DNA of 64,000 nt. Source: Levilactobacillus andaensis. GTDB taxonomy: Bacteria; Bacillota; Bacilli; Lactobacillales; Lactobacillaceae. The DNA lies in NCBI RefSeq assembly GCF_016861695.1, contig NZ_BOLP01000007.1:1-64000 (forward strand). Reading direction: 5' to 3'. Shown here one piece after another: positions 1 through 8,081 of this stretch (position 1 is the first letter of the stretch; the number at the start of each line of letters is the position of its first letter). A model generated the notes under the pieces. It did not search any database. It was not told the origin of the DNA and was given only the letters and a program-made list of their open reading frames with translations. Position numbers and translations under genes: made by a program.

Positions 1-99
1 GGTTTGATACCAAGTATCAAACCGCCCTACACATATTTGGTTTGTCGAAACAATGTTCAGTTTTCAAAGGTCTACCAGCCATCTGCTCTCGCAGACAAC
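1..99 (-). ncRNA. 5' leader of a stable-RNA (rRNA-type) operon, continuing past the left edge
   Basis: Read on the minus strand, the DNA downstream of the tandem promoters carries the word CTTTGAAAACTGAAC (plus 55-69), typical of rRNA leaders and spacers in lactobacilli. Next comes a perfect 10-bp inverted repeat at the very edge (1-10 with 14-23, GGTTTGATAC/GTATCAAACC), suited to an RNase III-type processing stem. No mature rRNA or tRNA lies inside the window, so the identity of the operon is inferred from promoter strength and leader words. Confidence 0.5.
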
Positions 100-105
100 T
101 CAATT

Positions 106-134
106 ATCATATCATTTAATCAATATGATGTCAA
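106..134 (-). promoter_or_regulatory. Promoter P2 of the stable-RNA operon
   Basis: On the minus strand there is a consensus -35 TTGACA (plus 129-134), a 17-bp spacer and a -10 TATGAT (plus 106-111). It sits about 90 bp downstream of a second strong promoter with the same direction. Tandem near-consensus promoters of this kind are the usual arrangement of rRNA operons in Bacillota. Transcription leaves the window to the left. Confidence 0.65.
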
Positions 135-195
135 CAAGAAATTTGATTTAACAACGTTTCTCGTTGATGTGTTGTCGAAACGCGACAACTTAATT

Positions 196-225
196 AATAT
201 AACATTTTGTCATCATCGCTGTCAA
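196..225 (-). promoter_or_regulatory. Promoter P1 of the stable-RNA operon
   Basis: On the minus strand there is -35 TTGACA (plus 220-225) and -10 TATATT (plus 196-201) with an 18-bp spacer; a 17-bp reading gives TTATAT. The sequence around it resembles that around P2 (the words GTTGACA, ACATT and AATTGAGTTGTC-like recur), so the two promoters may have arisen by a local duplication. Confidence 0.6.
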
Positions 226-372
226 CAACTAATTTCAATCTTTCGAATTGGTCTAGTTGGTGAATCGCCGTGACAACGTATATAACTATACCAACCACAG
301 CCCACCACGTCAACTAAAATCAGCGAAAAATGTAAACTATTTTCAAAGACGAATGGCAACTATGAAAACAAG

Positions 373-400
373 AAAAAACGGCCGAGTTAACCGGTCGTTT
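373..400 (-). terminator. Terminator of the MFS gene
   Basis: Read on the minus strand, ACGACCG and CGGCCGT pair around a 7-nt loop (one G-U), followed by a T run. It lies about 35 bp after the stop codon of the MFS gene. Confidence 0.7.
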
Positions 401-436
401 GGCCAGGGCACGCCTGGAGATAGTTCGTTTCACAAC

Positions 437-1618
437 TCACTTCATTTTCAACGCTGGGACCACGCCGACTAAAAAGACGGCTGCAACCACACCATTGACC
501 ACCGCACAAATCAAAAACAGTAGTGAAAACGATGTAAATTGCGCAATGACCATCCCGCCGATCACTGGGCCCAACGCTTTCCCTAATGAGGAAAAGGCAT
601 TGACCAATCCCTGATAGCGGCCCTCATTTCCTACCGTATACAAATTGATCAGGGCCGGGACTCCCGGAACGTAGACCGCCTCCCCTACCGTAAGCAAGGT
701 CATCGCGGCAAATAAGACGCCCACACCAGAAGCACTAGTTAATAGAAGAAACGAGCCACCAATTGCCACCAAGCCGCCTAGAATTTGCCAAGGTAACACC
801 TTGCTACGACTGACTTTAGCCATCAACGCTTGGACGACAATTAGGAGGATCCCGTTGTACACCCATAGGTAACTGTATAACTTGATGCCCAGCCCCTCAT
901 TTTGAATGTAAACCGACACGTTACTCATCCATTGGGCATAGGTGATCCACATGAAAGCCAGGCTCAATAGAATAATAATCAAGCTGACCCGTGAGAGCTT
1001 TCCCCGAACATCTGGCACGGCCGTCGCGGACGAACTCGCCGCTCGTGCCGTTTGTCCAGCCGACTGCCGTTCGAAACTGCCAGCACGCCACCCCCACAGA
1101 ATGGCCGCCAGAACATAGCAGCTCAGTAGCAACGCAAAGATCGGTTTCAGACTATTATGGTAGAGAACACCAATACTAGCCGTTCCCACAACCAACCCGA
1201 CGTTAATGAATATGTATAGTAGATTAAATAAGCGACCGTCCAAATGACTCAGCTGGGCGGTCATCGCCGTGATCAGTGTCAGCATGCCCCCGGTCAGCAG
1301 GCCGAAGACAATCAGGACTAGCGGATAGGCAATGATGCCATTCCAAAAGAAACCAACGACCGCATCACCAATCAATCCGAGTAGCATGCCGACCCCCACG
1401 GCCCGAGCGGAGTAATGATCCGTCAGCACGCCGCCGAGATACCCCCCTAACACGTTACACCCGGAGTATGCCGCCAGGATGATCCCGCTTTGCACCAGAT
1501 TTAAATGCAGGTCGCCATGGAGGTAGATCGTCGTGAGTGGCCACATGACACTATAGGCGGTATTCACCAAAAACCCTAATAGAAGTAACGGCCACATTTT
1601 TCGCATCAATTTTAACAT
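437..1618 (-). CDS. MFS transporter, drug/multidrug exporter type
   Basis: A 393-residue hydrophobic protein with about twelve membrane segments. The loop between segments 2 and 3 reads GGYLGGVLTDHYSARAVG, a form of the MFS motif A (GxLaDrxGrr). A hydrophilic, Ser/Ala-rich loop near residues 185-205 separates the two six-helix halves. Length and layout fit proton-driven exporters of the MdtH/YfmO kind; the substrate cannot be read from sequence. The start at 1618 has a GAGGGGG ribosome site about 13 bp upstream; an internal Met at residue 6 is the alternative. The gene stands alone, divergent from lysS, and ends in its own terminator. Confidence 0.8.
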   Translation of the reverse strand: MLKLMRKMWPLLLLGFLVNTAYSVMWPLTTIYLHGDLHLNLVQSGIILAAYSGCNVLGGYLGGVLTDHYSARAVGVGMLLGLIGDAVVGFFWNGIIAYPLVLIVFGLLTGGMLTLITAMTAQLSHLDGRLFNLLYIFINVGLVVGTASIGVLYHNSLKPIFALLLSCYVLAAILWGWRAGSFERQSAGQTARAASSSATAVPDVRGKLSRVSLIIILLSLAFMWITYAQWMSNVSVYIQNEGLGIKLYSYLWVYNGILLIVVQALMAKVSRSKVLPWQILGGLVAIGGSFLLLTSASGVGVLFAAMTLLTVGEAVYVPGVPALINLYTVGNEGRYQGLVNAFSSLGKALGPVIGGMVIAQFTSFSLLFLICAVVNGVVAAVFLVGVVPALKMK

Positions 1619-1791
1619 GACTCTATATACTGCCCCCTCTTATCTGACTAGTTGTGCTAAGTCTATCATGTTTCCCCGGGGCCTCGAAAGGGTGGATGGG
1701 AAATCTATCTGCCCATTTTAGCCGAAATTAGTAAAATCGAAATCGCCGCCATTTTGTAAGCGTCTTCATTCAATCAATCCCCCTTTATGGC

Positions 1792-1820
1792 TTGCTAATT
1801 ACGCCAAAATCAACTAAATT
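1792..1820 (+). promoter_or_regulatory. Candidate promoter of lysS-murE
   Basis: TTGCTA (1792-1797), 17-bp spacer, TAAATT (1815-1820), about 55 bp before the lysS start. No T-box word (GGTGGnACCGCG) is present ahead of lysS, so tRNA-sensing control of this synthetase is not supported. Confidence 0.45.
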
Positions 1821-1877
1821 TAAGGGAGGTCTGGATTCATTGAACTTTTGAATCAATACTTAATAGGAGGACACAAC

Positions 1878-3389
1878 ATGGGTAACAGCAAGAACAATAA
1901 TGCCACGCCGACCGATCTGAATGATCAAATGCAGGTTCGTCGGGACAAAATGAACAATCTACAAGAACAGGGCATCGCGCCTTTCGGTCACCGCTTCGAC
2001 AGAACTGACGACAGTAAGTCGCTCAAGGAAAAATACGACAAGTACGACAAAGAAGAGTTGATGGAAGACAAACATTACGTTGCTGTTGCGGGTCGGATTA
2101 CCGGTAAGCGTGGTAGCGGCAAGGCCGGCTTCATCGATTTACTCGATAGAACTGGTGTCGTCCAAGGCTACGCGCGTCAAGACGAACTGGGCGAAGACAA
2201 GTACGCCCTTTACAAGACGCTCGACTTAGGGGACTTCATTGGTGCCAAGGGTTACGTCATCAAGACGAACACCGGTGCCTTGACCCTGCGTTTCACTGAC
2301 TTCGAATTCTTATCTAAGGCTTTACGGCCATTACCAGACAAGTACCATGGTCTGACGAACCCTGAAACTATCTATCGTCAACGGTACCTGGACTTGATTG
2401 CCAACCAAGATAGCTTTGACCGTTTCATCAAGGTGACGCAGATCAAGAAGGCTATCCGCGAATACTTGGACAGCGAAGGCTACTTGGAAGTTGATACCCC
2501 TGTCTTACAGACGGAGGCCGGTGGGGCCGAAGCACGGCCATTTGTCACCCACTCCAACGCCTTTGACATTCCGTTATACCTGCGGATCGCCACGGAACTT
2601 TACCTGAAGCGCCTGATCGTCGGCGGGATGGAAAAGGTCTACGAATTGGGCAAGGACTTCCGGAACGAAGGGACCGACTTACGGCACAACCCTGAATTCA
2701 ACATGGTCGAAGTCTATACCGCTTACGCTGACTACACGGACGTGATGGACTTAACTGAAAACATCTTCCGTTTCGTAGCCAACAAGGTTAACGGTTCTGG
2801 CCAAGTTTCCTACCAAGGCAAGACCATCGACCTGGATTCCGAATTCAAACGGGTCCACATGGTTGACGCCGTTAAGGATGCTACTGGCATCGACTTCTGG
2901 CAACCAATGTCTGACGACGACGCTAAGAAATTAGCTGCAGAAAACGGCATTCACTGCGAACCTTACTGGAAGGTCGGCCACATCATCAACGCCTTCTTCG
3001 AAGAAAAGGTTCAAGATAACCTGGTTAACCCAACGTTTATCTACGGCCACCCCGTTGAAATTTCACCATTAGCAAAGAAGAACCCGAAGGACCCTCGTTT
3101 CACCGACCGGTTCGAACTTTACATCGATGGTAACGAATACGGTAACGCCTTTACTGAATTAAACGACCCAATCGACCAAAAGCAACGTTTCGAAAGCCAA
3201 GACGCAGAACGCGCCGCTGGTAACGAAGAAGCTCACGGGATCGACAATGATTACATTGAGGCCATGGAATATGGGATGCCGCCTACTGGTGGTCTGGGTA
3301 TCGGGATCGACCGGATGACGATGTTGCTGACCGATGCAGCTTCCATCCGCGACGTGATGCTGTTCCCAACCATGCGGCCCAACGATTAA
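1878..3389 (+). CDS. lysS: Lysyl-tRNA synthetase, class II
   Basis: Charges tRNA-Lys with lysine in the cytoplasm. An N-terminal OB-fold anticodon-binding domain (about residues 50-170) is followed by a class II catalytic core. Motif 2 is seen as [14 protein letters not shown] and motif 3 as [12 protein letters not shown] near the C-terminus. The 503-residue length is normal for bacterial LysRS. I chose ATG 1878 because AGGAGG lies at 1865-1870 with ideal spacing; the frame stays open upstream to a TTG at 1848, but that start would place the ribosome site inside the gene. murE follows 20 bp later on the same strand, so the two are probably cotranscribed. Confidence 0.96.
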   Translation: MGNSKNNNATPTDLNDQMQVRRDKMNNLQEQGIAPFGHRFDRTDDSKSLKEKYDKYDKEELMEDKHYVAVAGRITGKRGSGKAGFIDLLDRTGVVQGYARQDELGEDKYALYKTLDLGDFIGAKGYVIKTNTGALTLRFTDFEFLSKALRPLPDKYHGLTNPETIYRQRYLDLIANQDSFDRFIKVTQIKKAIREYLDSEGYLEVDTPVLQTEAGGAEARPFVTHSNAFDIPLYLRIATELYLKRLIVGGMEKVYELGKDFRNEGTDLRHNPEFNMVEVYTAYADYTDVMDLTENIFRFVANKVNGSGQVSYQGKTIDLDSEFKRVHMVDAVKDATGIDFWQPMSDDDAKKLAAENGIHCEPYWKVGHIINAFFEEKVQDNLVNPTFIYGHPVEISPLAKKNPKDPRFTDRFELYIDGNEYGNAFTELNDPIDQKQRFESQDAERAAGNEEAHGIDNDYIEAMEYGMPPTGGLGIGIDRMTMLLTDAASIRDVMLFPTMRPND

Positions 3390-3409
3390 TCACGAAAAGG
3401 GGCAATTGA

Positions 3410-4930
3410 ATGAGAGCAAACCAGCTGATTGCGTTGCTGCAGGAGCATAACCTGTTCCTGAGCACCACGCTAAATTCAGACGACGTCGACTTTGCATCGT
3501 TAGCGTACGATTCTCGCAAGGTCAGCGCCAACGGCCTCTTCGTCTGCAAGGGCTTCAATTTCTCAGTCGACTACTTACAGTCGGCCATCAGCAACGGGGC
3601 CATTGCCTACTTGGCTGAAAAGGACTACGGCGTTGACGTGCCGGTCATCTTAGTGACTGACGTGCGTAAGGCGTTGTCCTTAGCTGCCCAATTGTACTTT
3701 GGCTTCCCGCAAAACGACTTATTTGTGATTGGCTACACCGGCACGAAGGGCAAGACGACGTCGACGTACCTGACGACGAACATTCTGAGTCGCACCTACC
3801 CGCAGCAAGTGGCGATGTTCTCGACCATTAATCACATCATCGGCCCCAAGCCGGAGGACCAATACCGCGCCCATTTGACGACGGCAGAATCCTTTGACCT
3901 CTTCCATGAAATGCGCCAGGCGGTCAACAACGGCCAAAAGGTGCTGGTCATGGAAGTGGCTTCGCAGGCTTACCTGCTGGACCGGGTGTACGGCTTGACG
4001 TTTGACGTTGGAATCTTCCTCAACATCTCGCCCGACCACATTGGGGTCAATGAACACCCGAACTTCGCCAACTACCTCTTCTGCAAAATGCAGTTGATGC
4101 TCAACTCACGGGCTTGTATCGTGGACGCGGACATGGACCATTTTGAAGACGTCTACGCGGCGGCGAAGGTTTCAACGGCACCGGAAAACATCTTCACTTA
4201 CGGTTTCAATCAGGATGCAGCAACGCTCTCGATCACCAGCAGTGAAGCGACGTTGACGGATAGCCAATTTGGCTTGACGGTCCATTCGGAAGATGACCGG
4301 TTAGCTGAACTGGCAACGTCCTACAGCGTTTCCGTGCCCGGCGACTTCAACCAGAGCAATGCGACGGCGGCCATTCTGGCTAGTCGCTTGGCTGGCGCGT
4401 CCGTGGCGGACATGCAGGCCGGGCTGGCAAACACCAGCATTCCCGGTCGGATGGAATCGATGACCACTAAGCATCATGGGACGATCTACATCGATTACGC
4501 TCACGACTGGGGCAGCATGAACGCCCTGTTGAGCTTCCTCCACACCCAATTTCCGGATCACCACATTACGGCGGTGCTCGGTAGCACTGGGGATAAAGGG
4601 GAAGACCGGCGTGAAGGCTTCGCCAAGGCGTTGAACGATTACGCTGATACGGCATTCCTGACGACGGACGATCCGGGTCACGAAGACCCGATCGCCATCG
4701 CAAAGGAAATTGACAGTCACATTGACCACGACAAGGTCAGCGTGACCATCATTCCCCGGCGTGAGGATGCCATCCAACACGCCATTGCCAGTGCCACCAA
4801 CGACGATTTGGTCGTTCTGGCCGGCAAGGGTGAAGATGCTTATCAAAAAATCAACGGGGTCGACACCCCCTACCCGTCCGATCCAGTCGTGGCCCAAGAG
4901 GTCATCGACGGTTTGGCGGATGAAAATTAA
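3410..4930 (+). CDS. murE: UDP-N-acetylmuramoyl-tripeptide synthetase (MurE), lysine-adding type
   Basis: ATP-dependent Mur ligase that adds the third amino acid of the peptidoglycan stem peptide to UDP-MurNAc-L-Ala-D-Glu. Visible features are the ATP-binding loop GYTGTKGKTTSTYL near residue 108, the central-domain stretch LNISPDHIGVNEH, and the C-terminal substrate loop TTDDPGHEDP. DAP-adding enzymes carry DNPR at this last position, so the Arg that binds meso-DAP is missing; L-Lys is the likely substrate, in keeping with Lys-type walls of lactobacilli. Length 506. The AAGGGG ribosome site is 8 bp before ATG. It follows lysS, which uses the same amino acid, and is closed by a strong terminator. 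Confidence 0.9.
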   Translation: MRANQLIALLQEHNLFLSTTLNSDDVDFASLAYDSRKVSANGLFVCKGFNFSVDYLQSAISNGAIAYLAEKDYGVDVPVILVTDVRKALSLAAQLYFGFPQNDLFVIGYTGTKGKTTSTYLTTNILSRTYPQQVAMFSTINHIIGPKPEDQYRAHLTTAESFDLFHEMRQAVNNGQKVLVMEVASQAYLLDRVYGLTFDVGIFLNISPDHIGVNEHPNFANYLFCKMQLMLNSRACIVDADMDHFEDVYAAAKVSTAPENIFTYGFNQDAATLSITSSEATLTDSQFGLTVHSEDDRLAELATSYSVSVPGDFNQSNATAAILASRLAGASVADMQAGLANTSIPGRMESMTTKHHGTIYIDYAHDWGSMNALLSFLHTQFPDHHITAVLGSTGDKGEDRREGFAKALNDYADTAFLTTDDPGHEDPIAIAKEIDSHIDHDKVSVTIIPRREDAIQHAIASATNDDLVVLAGKGEDAYQKINGVDTPYPSDPVVAQEVIDGLADEN

Positions 4931-4941
4931 AATTAGTGCTT

Positions 4942-4987
4942 AAAAAGCGTTACGTGTGGGAGTTGATCCCGTACGTAACGCTTTTTT
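4942..4987. terminator. Strong, bidirectional terminator after murE
   Basis: A 14-bp perfect stem, AAAAAGCGTTACGT/ACGTAACGCTTTTT, with an inner GGGA/TCCC extension, flanked by A and T runs on the two sides. It can end murE on the plus strand. On the minus strand it can end the transcript of the gene at 5326-6288 after it passes the folded element at 5036-5325. Confidence 0.9.
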
Positions 4988-5035
4988 AGTGTAATTTTGG
5001 CTGAACTCAATAATCATGTTAAAACAAATACGCTA

Positions 5036-5325
5036 GTGTCAGTTGCCAGATATGACACGCCGACTTATAGTGTGGACTCCCAATGATAAACTCAGCTCGT
5101 TTACCATTGGAAAGTTCAATCGAAGCCGGAGGAGGCCAGGGATGCAGCCAGCCGTGGTAATCCTGTTAGCTGGCCGTTGGCTAGCTAACAGGATGGGCGA
5201 CTTTGAAGACACGTGTTTTTCGTGGCTTCAAAGCGAGTCGGAGGACCGCCCCTCAGTCCGGAGCGTCCCCACAGCAGGCGGAATCCCTGGCAGCCGTAGT
5301 GCGACCAGCTCAGGCCACGTTATTT
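5036..5325. other. Multibranched intergenic element of unknown class
   Basis: No gene fits this convergent gap, but it is packed with inverted repeats. GTGTCA/TGACAC pairs at 5036-5041 and 5053-5058. CCAATGATAAAC pairs with GTTTACCATTGG (5080-5091, 5099-5110; one G-U). A 9-bp closing helix (5135-5143, 5283-5291) encloses a 14-bp hairpin with a 3-nt loop (5162-5175, 5179-5192) and another 13-bp hairpin (5201-5213, 5221-5233). The arrangement looks like one folded RNA domain. On the minus strand it would be the 3' end of the 5326-6288 transcript, and the murE terminator would close it. Function and family unknown. Confidence 0.5.
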
Positions 5326-6288
5326 TTAACGCCGACGCCGTTTCCGCCGCTTCTTTTGGCTGTATTTGATCTGCTTGATGTGTTTCTTGTGTGTCAACTG
5401 ACGGTCGGCCGTGAAGAGTTCGCGGCTTTCCGTTGGGTGGGCGCGTAGATAGTCTTGCGTGAAGGCGTCGACGGCATCGTGGTCGTCAGCATCGACATTG
5501 GCCCGTTGCATGGCCGTGGTCAGGTCTTCAAAGAAGTTCTCCAGCTTAGGGTCATACATGGTCACCAACGCGGTGTGATGTGACCCGACCCAGTCTTGTA
5601 GTTCGGTCGCGTGCGTCAACTTGCTTTGAGCAGCCAAGTAGTCGAACAAGGTGGTCAGCGCGAACGGAACCAGATTGAAGAGAGCCGGTACGCGGTCTGC
5701 CTCATCCAGCAAATGGGTGAAGGGCCCAAACATGATTTCATTTAATGTTTTAACGTCCCAATCACTCGGTTGGAGATGCTTGCCGGTAATCATCAGTTCG
5801 GCCGTCGTGTGGACGATCGTGATGAAGTGCTGGAGATCAGTTTGACTGAGATTGGCCACATCCGGCTGCGCCACCATGGCTTCCACCCAGTCCTCGACGA
5901 GTGCGACAACGCCTTCGTAGGCCTGTTGTTCGCCGGCCGCGTCGCCATGCTTTTCGACCAATTCTGGCCGCGCTGCCTTTAATGCGGCTTCTAAATCGGC
6001 AAGGTTAGCCAACTTTTGGGCCTTAAAATAGGCCGCCAAAACGGGAACGACCGCCACAAAGTACAGGTGTGGTTGGTCGACCATGGTTGGCAAGGCCGCC
6101 AGAGTGCCGGCGACTTGCTGCGGCGTCCAGCTCCCCTTTGCTAATTTGACCGTTTCACGGACGCGTTGCACATCGTCAAGGATGGCCGCCGCATATTTTT
6201 GTTGATTAGCTGACAACCGGGCCAACCGCTGCGGCGTTAAAAATTCCGCCGGGGTCATTGGTTCAGCCGTTGAATCTGTTCGTTCCAT
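5326..6288 (-). CDS. Uncharacterised protein with a highly basic C-terminal tail
   Basis: A 320-residue soluble, mostly helical and acidic protein that I do not recognise. It has no signal peptide and no membrane segment. The last about 15 residues turn strongly basic (KYSQKKRRKRRRR), suggesting nucleic-acid, ribosome or acidic-surface binding, while the rest is rich in Ala, Asp, Glu and Leu. The start at 6288 has AGGGGAA 9 bp upstream. It is a monocistronic gene between the murE terminator region and the tyramine island, and its stop codon abuts the folded element at 5036-5325. No function can be assigned. Confidence 0.7.
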   Translation of the reverse strand: MERTDSTAEPMTPAEFLTPQRLARLSANQQKYAAAILDDVQRVRETVKLAKGSWTPQQVAGTLAALPTMVDQPHLYFVAVVPVLAAYFKAQKLANLADLEAALKAARPELVEKHGDAAGEQQAYEGVVALVEDWVEAMVAQPDVANLSQTDLQHFITIVHTTAELMITGKHLQPSDWDVKTLNEIMFGPFTHLLDEADRVPALFNLVPFALTTLFDYLAAQSKLTHATELQDWVGSHHTALVTMYDPKLENFFEDLTTAMQRANVDADDHDAVDAFTQDYLRAHPTESRELFTADRQLTHKKHIKQIKYSQKKRRKRRRR

Positions 6289-6386
6289 AACTCGATTCCC
6301 CTATTCTTTAACCTATCCTCCATTATAATAGAAGATTCGCAGAATGGAAAATCTGGTTTGGAAATACCGGCGATAACTCTTCCGAC

Positions 6387-6426
6387 CAAAAAGGAACCCA
6401 CCATTTTTTAATGATGCGTTCCCTTC
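6387..6426 (-). terminator. Terminator of the tyramine island (after nhaC)
   Basis: Read on the minus strand, GGAACGCATCATT pairs with AATGGTGGGTTCC (one mismatch) around an A-rich loop and is followed by TTTTT. It lies about 90 bp beyond the nhaC stop codon; a folded element occupies the gap. Confidence 0.75.
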
Positions 6427-6427
6427 G

Positions 6428-6512
6428 ACTTACTGGCCGCCAGATATGGACTGGAACTGTGCGAAATCTCCGACGGTCAGAGTGCAACCCATTCAGCGCT
6501 ACCAGTCTTTCA
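6428..6512. other. Folded element in the nhaC 3' untranslated region
   Basis: Between the nhaC stop (6517) and its terminator lies about 85 bp with complementary ends (CTGG near 6433 with CCAG near 6504) and the word GAAATCTCCGACGGTCAG at 6459-6476. A closely similar word, GAAATCTCCGGTCGGTCAG, occurs on the opposite strand near 45998-46016, inside another 3'-UTR element. This suggests a repeated intergenic family. Confidence 0.35.
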
Positions 6513-6516
6513 ATTT

Positions 6517-8013
6517 CTAGCTCCCAGCACCACTAGTCGTTACCGACTTCAATGCCGCTTGCTTCGCCTCATCATCCAGCTCACTCGACTGGTTGATCAT
6601 CGCTTCGACGCTACCCGCCTGTGCGAGTTGCTTCTTATACCGCCAGGTCACAAAGGTAAATCCGGCAATAATCGTCATGATCGGATTGATGTAGGTATAG
6701 AATGCCATTGGAATGTACTGCAAGGCGTCGACATTTAACGTTCCCGAGAAGAAGATTCCGCTGACTCCCCAGGGAACTAAGGCGTTAATATCGGCCCCAC
6801 CGGTCGCCAAGGTTCGCGACAAGTATTTTCGATCTAATCCCAATCGATCGTAAGATGACTTGAACGTTGTCCCCGGTAAAATGATCGAGAGGTATTGTTC
6901 CCCGACCATCAGGTTGACCCCCATCCCACTGAGTTCGGTGAAGAGAATCAATTTGCCCGGCTTGTTCACGTACGGCTTGATGCTGTCGATCAACGTGTGG
7001 ACCACGCCAAATTTGATCAACAAGCCGCCCAACGCTAGGGCCACGATAATCAACGAGACCGATCCCAGCATGTTATTGATGCCCCCGCCGCTCATTAACT
7101 CGTTTACGGTGGTCGAAGGCGTCTTGGCAATATTGCCCATCATCAAGAGATTGCTGATCTTGGTCACCCCGTAGGACGGATCACGGACAATGACTAGCAG
7201 TAATGCCGTGATGGAGCCCAACAGAAGCGACGGAATCGCTGGTACCTGGCGCCAAGCCAACAACAGTAACACCAGAATCGGCAATAGCGACCAGCCCGAA
7301 ACCGCAAAGGACTGCTCCAGGCTGCTTGAGATCGATTGAATCTGGCTCAAGTTAGCCGTTTTGGCCGTGCTTCCCATGACAAAATACAAGCCTAGCGCAA
7401 TGATTGCCGAGGGCACAATTGTTCCTGCCATGGTTAAGAGGTGCCGGTAAAGATTAACCTTGGTTAACCCCGTCGTCAAATTGGACGTATCCGATAACGG
7501 TGATAAGTTGTTTCCCAACAGTGCGCCGGAAACGATGGCCCCACCCGTTAACGCATCGGAAAACCCCAGAATGTGGCCGATGCCCATAAAGGCGATGCCC
7601 ATCGTGGACACCGTGGTAAATGAACTGCCCACCGTGATGCCGACCAAGCCACAGATAATGAAGACCGTCGGCAGGAAGAATTTCACGGAGAGAATCTTGA
7701 AGCCAATGACCATGATTGTGGCGATGGTTCCGGACGCTAACCAACTGGAAACCAATAAGCCAATCATCAGAAATATTAATATAGGAATAATGCCGGGTTT
7801 AATCCCTTCAGTAATCCCATCGAATATCTGCTCCCAAGAAACCTTGCGAAAATGGCCGTAAAACATGAGCAACGTAAACACAAACAAAATTGGAATCTGG
7901 GGCGACATCTTCATCCCAATTATCATGGTCCCCAGAATAAGAAACATGATCACCATAATAATTAAGGACTCTATGAGTGAGAAATGATTGTCCGTTTTCT
8001 TTTTTTCTTCCAT
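6517..8013 (-). CDS. nhaC: NhaC-family Na+/H+ antiporter of the tyramine island
   Basis: A 498-residue integral membrane protein with about 11-12 hydrophobic segments and a charged N-terminus (MEEKKKTDNHF). Family features include the GGAIVSGALLGNNLSPLSDTSNL stretch (about residues 155-180), typical of NhaC, where Asp and Ser residues line the ion path. It is the fourth gene of the island, and an antiporter in this position is known from L. brevis tyramine clusters. Its likely role is cation/proton balance during amino-acid decarboxylation. AAAGGGGTG precedes ATG. A terminator-like hairpin separates it from tyrP, so it may be expressed mainly by read-through. The gene symbol follows the family; substrate specificity is not proven. 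Confidence 0.88.
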   Translation of the reverse strand: MEEKKKTDNHFSLIESLIIMVIMFLILGTMIIGMKMSPQIPILFVFTLLMFYGHFRKVSWEQIFDGITEGIKPGIIPILIFLMIGLLVSSWLASGTIATIMVIGFKILSVKFFLPTVFIICGLVGITVGSSFTTVSTMGIAFMGIGHILGFSDALTGGAIVSGALLGNNLSPLSDTSNLTTGLTKVNLYRHLLTMAGTIVPSAIIALGLYFVMGSTAKTANLSQIQSISSSLEQSFAVSGWSLLPILVLLLLAWRQVPAIPSLLLGSITALLLVIVRDPSYGVTKISNLLMMGNIAKTPSTTVNELMSGGGINNMLGSVSLIIVALALGGLLIKFGVVHTLIDSIKPYVNKPGKLILFTELSGMGVNLMVGEQYLSIILPGTTFKSSYDRLGLDRKYLSRTLATGGADINALVPWGVSGIFFSGTLNVDALQYIPMAFYTYINPIMTIIAGFTFVTWRYKKQLAQAGSVEAMINQSSELDDEAKQAALKSVTTSGAGS

Positions 8014-8033
8014 AATAGAACACCCCTTTAAGC

Positions 8034-8066
8034 CAAAAAGGGCTTACCAACAAGTAAGCCCTTTTC
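8034..8066 (-). terminator. Terminator-like hairpin between tyrP and nhaC
   Basis: A 12-bp perfect stem, AAAAGGGCTTAC/GTAAGCCCTTTT (8036-8047, 8053-8064), with a 5-nt loop and a T run on the minus strand. It sits inside the island, 15 bp after the tyrP stop, and would lower nhaC transcription relative to tyrDC-tyrP unless read through. Confidence 0.85.
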
Positions 8067-8081
8067 ACCGAGTCAAAGATT

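Noticed and set aside
4-273. Open frame of 89 codons at the left edge, plus strand
   Set aside because: It lies opposite the tandem promoters and leader, has no ribosome site, and its translation shows no family features.
1848-1877. Longer lysS starting at TTG 1848
   Set aside because: The AGGAGG ribosome site would lie inside the gene; ATG 1878 has ideal spacing.
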